A stretch of DNA of 45,764 bases from Chalciporus piperatus (taxonomy: Eukaryota > Basidiomycota > Agaricomycetes > Boletales > Boletaceae). The stretch covers positions 1 through 45,764 of the forward strand of contig JBBPTG010000197.1 in assembly GCA_038093975.1 (NCBI GenBank), given 5' to 3'. Positions within the stretch are counted from its first letter, which is position 1. Each line of letters opens with the position of its first letter. The notes beneath the pieces are model-generated. The model was not told the origin of the DNA. It searched no databases and worked only from the letters and a program-made list of their open reading frames with translations. This document shows positions 32,601 to 41,479 of this stretch, piece by piece. The position numbers and the translations under genes were made by a program.

Positions 32601-33480
32601 TCGAGAAATTTACAAGCTGTGCACCCCGGATAAGGCAATCGGGCACGTGAACGTGACACGTGACTTGGGGTTCCGCTGAGTCACGTGCCGACGCGTCGCG
32701 TCGTCGCTTACATCACCGGACCCCTTCCAAATGCGGGAGGCGCGCGCTCGAGGAGGAGGTCGAGTCCGCGAGTGACGCACGGCGACGACCGCGCTCGTCG
32801 AGAAAGACGCGAAAAGGGTCGGGACGGGTGGAGAACGACTGGGGAAGCATTCTACACTGTGTAAATAGGTAGCTACATCGAAAAAAAGACTAGGAAACTG
32901 GGGTACAAAGGTGTAAAGTGGAGATAAGTGCCCGTTTGGCGGGGATAAGTGCGTAAAGTGAGTTGGCCCGAAAAATTTACAACATTTACACACGCGTCAG
33001 CCAATCAGCGCTCGAATTTACAAAAATTACACGCCCGTCTGTAAATCGTTTTCCGGCCCGCCTTCGCTCGAGATCGATTTTACAACACACCACTCCTCCA
33101 GACCTCGACAGCATCTCCGGCGGGGCGCGCTGACGCGCGCCGATCGTTCTCGCAGTGACCATGCACCTCGAACAAGCTTCCATAATGTAGGTTCACACTC
33201 AGTTACTTAGCAGAATGTACACCATTTTTCTATTGATTTTTTCTACACAAACGAGACCAGACCACCCTTCTCGCCAAGGGCCCTCTGTGCCCGAGCCCCT
33301 CCACGTCCATTCAGTCTTCGACGTCGCCCGTCGTCGAACGCGACCGCGCTCGTTCGGGCGACTTTCGCCTGCAAAACGCTTGCCATATCCGGCAAGCGGT
33401 GCGACCCCGGGGTTCCCCGAAGGAACCCCATTTACGCATTTACATGCTGTGCCCCCCGCACAGCATGTAAATTTCCTCGA
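32601..33480. mobile_element. Candidate non-autonomous element with inverted ends
   Basis: The left end reads TCGAG then AAATTTACAAGCTGTGC; the reverse complement of the right end reads TCGAGG then AAATTTACATGCTGTGC. The interior contains about a dozen TTTAC/GTAAA motifs, as subterminal transposase sites often do, and CACGTG-rich sequence near the left end. The right end also holds a perfect 15-bp hairpin (33438-33472). Similarity between the two WD40 genes' upstream flanks stops at about 33484, which fits an insertion boundary. No transposase is encoded. The family is not identified. Confidence 0.5.
33438..33472. repeat. Perfect 15-bp hairpin at the element's right end
   Basis: Arms ATTTACATGCTGTGC and its exact reverse complement flank a CCCCC loop. 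The arm equals the terminal sequence of the candidate element, so the right terminus seems to be doubled in inverted orientation. Confidence 0.75.
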
Positions 33481-33538
33481 TTAAAGATACTTCTCGGAAC
33501 TCTTTTTCCCACCCATACCCCATTCACCTCGTCCCGCC

Positions 33539-36227
33539 ATGTCCAATGAAGTGTATAAATCTTCCCAACGTGACGGTCGGCCTCTTCGCACAATTGATGG
33601 GGGCATAGGTCGGATCTGGACGATGTCGTACCTCCCTGGCGGCCAACGACTGGTGACCGGCTCCAGTGATAAGACGATTCGGATATGGACGGCAGGAGAT
33701 GGCAGGCAAGAAGGTAATTCAATGTTCCACAAAGCAGGTGTCCGTGATCTTGCTGTGACGAGCGATGGGAGAAGGATCGTTAGCGCGGATGATGAGGGGA
33801 ACATTACAGTGTGGGATGTGGCAACGCAGGATCTCGTCAGCGGTTGGGGACCAGGGATGGGACCCGGAACTGCGGTTTCGACAGATGGTCAACTCCTCGC
33901 GTATGGCGACGTGACCATCATCGTTAAGAAGTTGAAGGGTCTCGGACGAATCAAACAAAAGATCAAGATTGATAGTCTGAGAACAGCACTCTGTTTTTCC
34001 CGTGATGGAGCCAAACTCGCGATTGGCAGCACGGACATCCTCATCTACGACGTCGAGAGTGGGCGACGAATACTTACGCTCAAAGGACACACGGGGTTGG
34101 TCAACTCTCTGCAGTGGTCGCGTGATGGTACCAAGCTCTACTCTGCCTCTTCCGATAGTACGATTCGCTGCTGGAACACAGAAACGGGACAACAAAGTGG
34201 ACGACCGTGGACAGGGCACGCCAAGTCGATTAACTCCCTTTCACTTTCACCACATGGCACAAAAGTAGCAAGTGGGTCCGACGATCGGACCATCCGTTTC
34301 TGGGATACATTTGGTCATCCCATCGGACACCCTCTGGTATACACACATCCAGTATTGGAAGTCTGCATTTCTCCATCGAACGACGTCGTGGCAGCTGCAG
34401 GAGGATATGGACTTATCTCGTTTTGGCGCGTTCCATGGCAGAGCGACGAGAACCAGGTATGTCATCCACTAGCTGTCCATCAGCGTCCACCAACCAGTAT
34501 CCACAGTCAAGCGAACCTACTCCTCTGCCAATACCACCCATATCACCCGACATTACCACTACCACCGCCTATCCAACCATACGTACGCAACCACGAGAAC
34601 CCTCGCCCAATACCGAGACCAAACGTGACCTGTACTCATTCCCGGCACCACCAGATCTCACACGCGGTATCATCAGAATCGACAATCAGTTCAGCGAAGT
34701 AGGAGGATTTGGCGATGTCCATAAATGCATATACAACAGCGCTTCGGGCGCAGAGGAGGTATGCACATCAATAATGTATGCATGATACTCTCCGTTTACG
34801 CCTCCCATTTCTCAGGTAGCGGTGAAGGCGTTTCGGTTCATCTTCACTCTCGAAGAGGGGGGCATGAAAGTCGCCAAGGTACTGTCCAGAAACCGCACTA
34901 TCCCAGGAAACGAAGAAACGCGTGCTAATCTCGACAAGTAGATGGTCCGTCGAGAACTGGGAATTTGGAAACGACTGGAACATCCCAACATAGTACCATT
35001 CCTGGGAATTGCGACCGGGTTCGGGTTGAAGGGTTCGACGTCGATCGTGTCCCTATGGATGTCGAATGGAAGTCTTCACCAGTTCCTCGACAGCCATGGC
35101 GACGAGCTTGGTGTCGCACACCGACTCCATATGGTAGGTTTGCTGCGCACCTTCACGTTCGAGCATTTGCTGATAATATTCTGTCTTAGCTCTCGGATGT
35201 AGCCAACGGACTTGACTACTGTATGCCGTCCTCCATCCCTCTAGCTGTCCGGCGATTAGGTTGATGATCCTCCGATAGTGCATTCTTTCTCCGACACCCC
35301 AGTCATCCATGGCGATCTCAATTGCGTGCGTCGTAATAGAGCTTAACGCTTTTTTTACTAAATATCCGACAGAATAATGTTCTCATCGATGCAAATTTCA
35401 CTGCACGTTTGGCCGATTTCGGCTTGTCATCCTTCGTAGGACACATCCCTCAAGGTTTGACTTATCTAGGTGGGGCCACAACAAGACCGGGCACCCTCCG
35501 GTGGACATCACCGGAACAACTTGACGAAGGATACGAAAGAGCTCCTCAAAGCGACATTTACTCCTTCGGGTGTATTTCCCTTCAGGCAAGTCAATTGGAC
35601 ACAAAGTTCTGGCATATATTCATCTGGTTGCAGGTGTTTTCTGGTCAGCCACCATGGTCAGACGTTCGAGAAGATGCTGGCGTTGTCTTGCGTCTAGCCA
35701 GGGGCCAGAACCCGCAGCGCCCAATCTCACGGGCAATGGAAAACTGTTACTGGGAATTCATCGAAAGCTGTTGGAGATCGGTGGAGGAGCGACCAACAGC
35801 AAGGATGCTAGTCTTTTCTCTTCAGGAACTCTTGAGCTCGTGCCCGCCTTCCAAACCTCTTCGTGAGATGTTTCCACCACCCCCCAGTCAAATTGATCTT
35901 ATCCCAGAAGGTTCGATCTCGCTTGGCCACAGCATTGACTCGAGAGGTACGCTCTCCCACTTATACTTGTTGCTGAATCATAGGGCTGATTACGGTGCTG
36001 TTCAGAATCTGCTGCCAATACGGATAGAACTGGTTCGTCTAGCGGTCGTAGGGAGTCAGAGTCCAAGTTCAAATTTAGCTCACTCTTTACGCGGGGCTAT
36101 AACAAGTAGAGAGTATATTGCCAGTTCGTTCCGATGCTTGGGGGAAGGGGGGTGGATTGTACGCACTATTCGACAATTAGCCCAACATTTTGTGCTTCCA
36201 TCTCAGTCTACTATACCACATCCATGA
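33539..36227 (+). CDS. WD40 propeller-protein kinase fusion
   Basis: About 772 residues from exons 33539-34456, 34498-34758, 34816-34878, 34942-35133, 35190-35220, 35279-35325, 35373-35585, 35634-36227. Residues 1-306 are WD40 repeats (IRIWTAGDG, ITVWDVATQ, ILIYDVESG, IRCWNTETG, IRFWDTFGH). A Pro/Ser/Thr-rich linker follows to about 370. The kinase domain is complete: glycine loop VGGFGDV (374-380), VAVK with Lys397, catalytic loop HGDLNC with Asp501, DFG at 519-521, and TSPEQL plus SFGC in the C-lobe. It resembles the TKL-like kinases common in mushrooms, so Ser/Thr kinase activity is likely. Intron 7 (35586-35633) has a GC donor and would stay in frame if retained. The last 90 residues are poorly conserved in character. 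The ATG lies only 59 nt from a putative transposable element. Confidence 0.85.
35586..35633 (+). other. GC-AG intron 7 of the WD40-kinase gene
   Basis: CAG|GCAAGT is the best-known GC donor context, and the acceptor is TTGCAG. Removing these 48 nt joins SFGCISLQ to VFSGQPPW, the normal kinase C-lobe spacing. Retention adds 16 residues without a stop, so both forms could be translated. Confidence 0.6.
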
Positions 36228-36652
36228 TACCAAACTGTCTCCGTTGCCAATTCAATACTTGATATCATGGCCTGCTGATCTTGTACGCTTGCGTTTCCAT
36301 GTACCACGGTTCACAACTCGACTGCACCGGTCTAACTGAATGTGTTTCTATGCGCTACAAGGAAAGTGTAGTCGAGTGGATCAATTCCAGAAGCGTTTTG
36401 ATGTGTTTTTATGCTGCAATGAGGAGGCACGAGGGAAGATCGAAAGAATCAGGGTATTGAACTTGAGTGGGAAGACATGCGTGCAGCGCCTACGGAGGAA
36501 TCTGTGCGAAGAACTGGCGAAAACGACAATGGAAATGGGCGCTTAGTTGTTATATTTCCATCAACCTCGTGTTCGAGTCGTGCATGTGAGGCGGGACACT
36601 CATCTCGAAACTCTTCCTCAACCCACCCTAGAGCCATCCACCTTGTCTTGCC
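36228..36652. other. Spacer between the two WD40 genes
   Basis: No coding exon is supported. The last approximately 60 nt resemble the sequence just before the first WD40 gene (CTCTTCCTCAACCCACC versus CTCTTTTTCCCACCC), marking the start of the duplicated unit. Nothing else is recognised. Confidence 0.45.
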
Positions 36653-37405
36653 ATGTCCAATGAAGTATACGAATCTTCCCAACGTGACGATCGACCTCTT
36701 TGCACATTTTCTGGGCACACAGACCGGATCTTGACGATGGCGTACCTCCCTGGCGGCCAGCGATTGGTGACGGGTTCTCGGGACCAGACGATTCGGATAT
36801 GGACGGTAGCAGATGGCAGGCAAGAAGGGAAGTCAATGTTCCACGCAGCAGGTGTCGGGCATCTTGTTGTGACGAGCGATGGGAGAAAGATAATTAGCGG
36901 GGATGTTGAGGGGAACTTTGCAGTGTGGGATGTGGCAACGCAGGAACTCGTCGAAGGTTGGAAACACACGGAGCGGTACACACAATTTGCAATTTCCGCG
37001 GATGATCGACTCCTCGCGCATGGCGAGTGGACAATTATCATTCGGGAGATGAACGGTCGACAAATCAAACACGAGATTGAGCTTGGTCATACGGTCAATG
37101 GTGGTTCAACGGCACTCTGTTTTTCCCGTGATGGATCCAAACTCGCCATTGGGACAAAGGCCATCTTCATCTATGACGTCGAGATCGGGCGACGAATCCT
37201 TACGCTCGAGAGTCACAAGCATCAGCTGTGGCCCATGTCTCTGCAGTGGTCGCATGATGGTGCCAAACTCTACTCCATCATTCACAATAAGACAACGATT
37301 TGCATTTGGAACACAGCAACGGGAGAACAGATTGGACAACCATGGAGAGGTCTCTGCGTGATATCGCACCGCTCGTGTTGCAAGGGATGCACTAAAATAG
37401 ACTAG
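36653..37405 (+). pseudogene. Truncated WD40 duplicate, cut at a retrotransposon
   Basis: A 250-residue open frame whose first about 232 residues are a paralogue of the WD40 part of the previous gene (both start MSNEVY, then QRD, and share LPGGQRLVTGS). Four WD-type strands are visible (IRIWTVADG, FAVWDVATQ, IFIYDVEIG, ICIWNTATG). Similarity ends at about 37352, right after EQIGQPWRG; the remaining codons (LCVISHRSCCK...) come from the adjoining Ngaro-like element. The other blades, linker and kinase domain are absent and were not found on the far side of the element. It may still make a short WD40 protein, but loss of function is more likely. Confidence 0.75.
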
Positions 37406-37622
37406 ATACAAGATGCGAGAAAAGGAGACAAGGTCGAGTGACTGTGCTAGGTTCGAAGAATGAGATCTTGTGTGGTTGGGTGAAAACCCGAAGGGTTTCC
37501 CGGCACGAGGCTGGCCCGAACCTGTGGATGGGCAAAGGTGAGCTGTGAGCCCAAAAACTAGGAGCCCGGCGACGCATCCAGCGAAGCTTGAGCCCCAACC
37601 ACTAGGAGTAGGGTGACTCACT

Positions 37623-38879
37623 CTAACGGACCGGCGGCATGGCAATGCGATTGAAATGGTCCAGTAGCTGCTGGTTAGCTTGCAGAAATGGTGCGAGTAC
37701 TAGTGCGTGGTGTCTCAGGTAAAGAGTGAAAGCCTCGCCCGCCCAGCGGCCCATGACTTTTACGACGTCGAACGGGACACCTTTGAGGAGATAGAATAAA
37801 GTGCCACCTATCCGTAGGCTGTGTCCCTTGAGGTTGGACAGGTTGCACTGCTTTGCAATGGCCGTGATTCGCGAGGTAACTTGGGTTTTGGAGAGTGGTC
37901 GTAGACCCTTGGGATGCTTCCAAGCAAAGAGGTGGGCATCCGGAGTGGCCGGGTTTACTCGGAAATGGTTCCGTAAAGCAGCGTCGGGGTCGGTGATGCA
38001 GCCCGTCTGCGGTGCACACTGCACATCTTCGCCATCGCGCGCACATTTGGTAACCGGCAGGTTGAATTTGAGTACTGGTAGTCCGTTCTGATCCTGCAGG
38101 AAAACTGCCTTGCGACGTGTGATGTGTTTGGAAGGTTCGAATTTGGTGATCGCAGGTACGGTAAACTCACCCAACCTTGCTACGCAGTAGAAAACGACCG
38201 TGATGCACGCGTAGATCGCGGCATCGCACGGGTCGTCCAGGTTGAGGTGGGCCCGTATTATTTTGATGTCTTCTACTGTCATTGGTGGCCGCTTCGGTTG
38301 TTTGGAACTGCGCGGGGCTAGACGAGCGGCGCCTTGGAGCATGAGCCTGAACTCGTCTTGGTCTACATTCCATGGGTGGCCGTGTAGTAGGTGCCAAGCT
38401 CGAATTCCGGCCGCGTAGTTGGATATTGTGGATCCGGAGTATGCTCCAGCACAGCTGGATAAAAAGGAGAGAAGGAGTGTCCGTGAAATCGGGCAGCGTT
38501 CGGCTTCCGCAGTGTGATGAATGTCGCAAAAGACGTGGAAAATTAGCAGACCCGTTCCGTACAGTTCTTTAGTGCTGTCTGCCCACGAGGCGCCGATAAC
38601 TTCTAGGATGCGGTTGAGCGCTGTTTCGGAGAGGATGGCTGGGGAAGTTCCTTCGGACGGCCGGGTGGATGGCACGGATGGTACCCATAAGCGAAGTCTG
38701 TCTTTGGCGAGGCAGTGTGGACGATTGGGGGATGGAAGAGGGCGAAGATCTGGTTGGTAAGGGCGCGGTTTGGCTGTGTTTGCGGCTGCCGTGGCTGAGG
38801 GATTTGGGGAAGGTAGTGGCGAATTGAAGCGAGAGGGGTTAGAGTCTATCGTTCTGGAGGACATTGAAGATGAGCTCAT
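37623..38879 (-). CDS. Tyrosine recombinase of the Ngaro-like element
   Basis: From the first ATG (38879) the frame encodes 418 residues; it is open further upstream to 39023 without an ATG, so the start is uncertain. The N-terminal part is Ser/Pro-rich, followed by the line HCLAKDRLRLW and a core-binding domain (WADSTKELYGTGLLIFHVFC). Catalytic residues of the tyrosine recombinase fold are visible: Arg in ARLGEF, His-x-x-Arg in HSLRIG, and the nucleophile Tyr in TLYLRHH. The end reads IAMPPVR. The enzyme should integrate a circular cDNA intermediate without target duplication. The frame is intact. Confidence 0.87.
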   Translation of the reverse strand: MSSSSMSSRTIDSNPSRFNSPLPSPNPSATAAANTAKPRPYQPDLRPLPSPNRPHCLAKDRLRLWVPSVPSTRPSEGTSPAILSETALNRILEVIGASWADSTKELYGTGLLIFHVFCDIHHTAEAERCPISRTLLLSFLSSCAGAYSGSTISNYAAGIRAWHLLHGHPWNVDQDEFRLMLQGAARLAPRSSKQPKRPPMTVEDIKIIRAHLNLDDPCDAAIYACITVVFYCVARLGEFTVPAITKFEPSKHITRRKAVFLQDQNGLPVLKFNLPVTKCARDGEDVQCAPQTGCITDPDAALRNHFRVNPATPDAHLFAWKHPKGLRPLSKTQVTSRITAIAKQCNLSNLKGHSLRIGGTLFYLLKGVPFDVVKVMGRWAGEAFTLYLRHHALVLAPFLQANQQLLDHFNRIAMPPVR

Positions 38880-39023
38880 CCTCGAATTGGGTCTCTGCTC
38901 GAGCTCGCTCGGCAGTTTCTTGTTGAGTGCGAAGTCTGTCCATAGTTTTGGTAGCGGAGCTGGAGTAGAGACCGTCTCTAAACGCTCTGAGCTCTTGTGC
39001 TGAGAGAGGCGCTGTTGCGTCAA

Positions 39024-39484
39024 CGATAAACTCCCTAGTGTTACGATCGTTCATTCTTTCCTTTCTCATTACCTTGTACTAAGTCCTAGTCGCTGGTTCG
39101 AGTCCTGCCTAGGCCTCTTATTTCTTGCTTGCTTTAGTCAACGGATGTTCTTCGATGTTCTTTCACATTCCATACTTCGTCATCGCTGACTCGTACTCTT
39201 ACCAAGCATGACTCATTCCTATTCGTCATAGCTTGTTCTTACACATTCCAACCGGTTCCATGCCTGCCCTTAACTCGTTTCTCTACTTATATAAACCCTT
39301 GAGTTTCTCCTGTAACCTTAACTTAGACCTACGCAATCTAGCTTGGTCATTCCTCGCTTCCTTGAACCCTCTGAGAGTCACCGTCCCACTCTTGAACGGA
39401 CGCTAGGCCTTAACGTGGACATCCCATCGTTAGGCTACCTTGAAACCCCTGTCTTTGACTAGGCTTTTGTGTCTACGCTTTGAC
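39024..39484 (-). other. Non-coding spacer between RT/RNase H and recombinase
   Basis: About 460 nt, pyrimidine-rich on the plus strand. In Ngaro elements these two frames usually overlap or lie close, so the gap is unusual. A TATATAAG motif on the minus strand (near 39286-39293) could be an internal promoter for the recombinase. A GGTTCGAGTCC word on the plus strand looks like a Pol III B box but has no A box. Confidence 0.4.
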
Positions 39485-41479
39485 CTACCCGGTACAAGCG
39501 TAACACCTAGCGTGCTCAGGGATTGGAAAGGGAGGGAGGATGAGGTGGTCTGGTCCGTAGATCCCGCGGGAGGGGTGATCCGCTGGGTTGGCTTCGCTGG
39601 GAACGTATCGAGGGGTGACGCTGAGGATGTGCTCGGCGGATTCAAGGAAAAAATGTAAACGTTTGAAGATAGTGTTGACAGCGGAGTTGCGGTGCCTTCC
39701 GACGTGCCAACCTCCGATGACACCTGTGTTGTCTCCGTAGACAATGATGTGGTGCCTGTCACTGAGGATAGAGTTGATAGCGTGAACGAGTAGCTCGAAA
39801 CCGAGGGCTTCTGCCCATCCGATGTCTTTTGGTCCATGGAGGGTTTTCCAGTTGGGAAGGAGTCTCCAGGCTCGCCATCTTTCCCCAATGACAATGCCGA
39901 TTCCAATGCTAGAACTGGCATCGGAGAACGCACGCAGGTCTAGGAGAGTGGGTGGAGAGAGTATGGGGCGAACAACCGCTCCTGATGTGATCTTGCTGCT
40001 CCACCAGCGCAAGTCCTCTTCTATTCCGTGGTTAGGGCGGTGCGGGACGAATGGTCGTTTGCCGCATGTTGATAACATGCTTTCTAGCCCCGTTAGGTAA
40101 GCTCGGCCCTGGGGTATGATGGACGCCGCATGTAGCAATTTACCATATAATTCTTGCACGTTTTTTAGTGTGTGCTTAGGTCTGTTGAGCCACTCATCAA
40201 TGGCTTTGGCGTACTTCTCGATTTTTGCGGGGCTGAGCGCGACTGAGCGGGCCTCAAGATCCCAGAGAAAGCCTATGTAAATTGTTGATGATGCGAAGGG
40301 CTGGTCTTTCGAGGCTTCCCATGGGATGCCGAGATCCTGCGATATCTTGTCGATGTCGGCAATGCTGTACGTGAAACGAGCCTCTTCTTCTGATCGCTCG
40401 GATGATGCGGATAGGTTCTTGATGGGGAAGGCACAGTCCTCGCTGAATTCATCAAAGGTGCCGTCGTCGCGTGAGGCTCCGCTAAACCAGATTCGTGATC
40501 CCGTGTGTCTCATGCCTGTTTGCTTTATGTCATTTTTCCATCGCTGTCTGGCGAGGTTGTAATCTTCCAGTTGATCGCGCGGAATTCTGAAGAAAACGTG
40601 ATCGTCCACCCATTTGTCTAGGGGTCCGATCCCGTTTGCTCGCAGAATTTCTGCTCCGGCGTCTGCAATTTGTCCATATGCTCCGCATGACGGGGAGGCA
40701 CCAAAGGCTATGCAGGTGTCAATACAGGCGTGTGAGCTTGACGTGCGTACCACAGCTGCCGGCCATTGGGAGAAATGCAGGGGAATTGTTCTGTAGGCTT
40801 CCGCCACATCGCGGGTTGCTGCTTGCGTGCCTGGGGGAAGCCGAGAAATTAGGAGGTATATGGTAGAAAACTTTCCCCAGGTGCACGGGAAAAGTTCGGC
40901 TGTAATGGCTTGATTTATGGATGGATTGGGAAATTGTGACGAGGGAGATAGCGGGAAGGAGAAATTCTGTATTAGTCTGAATTTGCCCGGGCGACCGGGT
41001 TTAGGGATCATGGAAAGAGGCGAAGACTGGTATGGGCCTATGACACTTTCTATGGTGGAAAGCGGATACGGGCCAATGTATCTGCCCTTGGAGATTTCTT
41101 TATTTACAATCTCGTTGAACTCAACGGAATAAAGAGAAATAGTGGTGCTATTCGGGGGGTTCTGTACACGGGGAATGACTGGATATCCTACGACGAAGCC
41201 CTGATGAAGCCCTTCGGGGATTAAGCGAAAACGATCTAGAAGTCCTGCTTGCTTTAGGGCTTGCTCCCAGGCAATAGGTCTATACGGTGTTTGCGGATGA
41301 AGCCTTCTGCGCCCGAGGGCAGTTGCTAGCTCCGTGTGTAGAAGCTCCGCAGCCGGAGCAGGCATGCATGAAATCATGTTTTTCATAGCATCCTTTCTCT
41401 CGTTGCCAATAGGAGCAGAGTAGTGCGCCTCCGTCTCGGACGCGTAAGGCTTTGTTGACTCGTTCGCAGTAGGTTGCAT
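39485..41479 (-). CDS. Reverse transcriptase-RNase H of the Ngaro-like element
   Basis: 664 residues from the first ATG (41479); the frame is open further upstream to 41887 without an ATG, overlapping the Gag zinc-knuckle exon in another frame. Reverse transcriptase blocks: FRLIQNFSFP, DVAEAYRTIPLHFSQW, FGASPSCGAYGQIAD, and KWVDDHVFFR, in which VDD takes the place of the YxDD box. The connection reads FASSTIYIGFLWDLE. RNase H follows with FSDASSS, WAEALGFELL, VYGDNTGV and EANPADHPSRG, which supply the Asp/Glu/Asp/Asp catalytic set. The frame is intact and ends at 39485. It copies element RNA into DNA. Confidence 0.87.
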   Translation of the reverse strand: MQPTANESTKPYASETEAHYSAPIGNERKDAMKNMISCMPAPAAELLHTELATALGRRRLHPQTPYRPIAWEQALKQAGLLDRFRLIPEGLHQGFVVGYPVIPRVQNPPNSTTISLYSVEFNEIVNKEISKGRYIGPYPLSTIESVIGPYQSSPLSMIPKPGRPGKFRLIQNFSFPLSPSSQFPNPSINQAITAELFPCTWGKFSTIYLLISRLPPGTQAATRDVAEAYRTIPLHFSQWPAAVVRTSSSHACIDTCIAFGASPSCGAYGQIADAGAEILRANGIGPLDKWVDDHVFFRIPRDQLEDYNLARQRWKNDIKQTGMRHTGSRIWFSGASRDDGTFDEFSEDCAFPIKNLSASSERSEEEARFTYSIADIDKISQDLGIPWEASKDQPFASSTIYIGFLWDLEARSVALSPAKIEKYAKAIDEWLNRPKHTLKNVQELYGKLLHAASIIPQGRAYLTGLESMLSTCGKRPFVPHRPNHGIEEDLRWWSSKITSGAVVRPILSPPTLLDLRAFSDASSSIGIGIVIGERWRAWRLLPNWKTLHGPKDIGWAEALGFELLVHAINSILSDRHHIIVYGDNTGVIGGWHVGRHRNSAVNTIFKRLHFFLESAEHILSVTPRYVPSEANPADHPSRGIYGPDHLILPPFPIPEHARCYACTG

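Larger units (their letters stand above)
31490..33538. other. Repeat-rich 2-kb intergenic region
   Basis: No gene is supported. It contains a MITE-like inverted repeat (31576-31631), then about 1 kb of unassigned sequence, then an approximately 0.88-kb segment with inverted ends (32601-33480). A 127-residue minus-strand open frame at 32610-32993 is low in complexity, crosses the repeat and is treated as chance. Confidence 0.5.

Noticed and set aside
32610..32993. 127-residue minus-strand open frame
   Set aside because: Low-complexity composition, spans the candidate element's inverted end, no family features.
39080..39105. GGTTCGAGTCC, a perfect Pol III B box, hinting at a tRNA gene or SINE
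   Set aside because: No A box or cloverleaf could be built upstream and the putative T stem has a mismatch; it lies inside the retroelement spacer.
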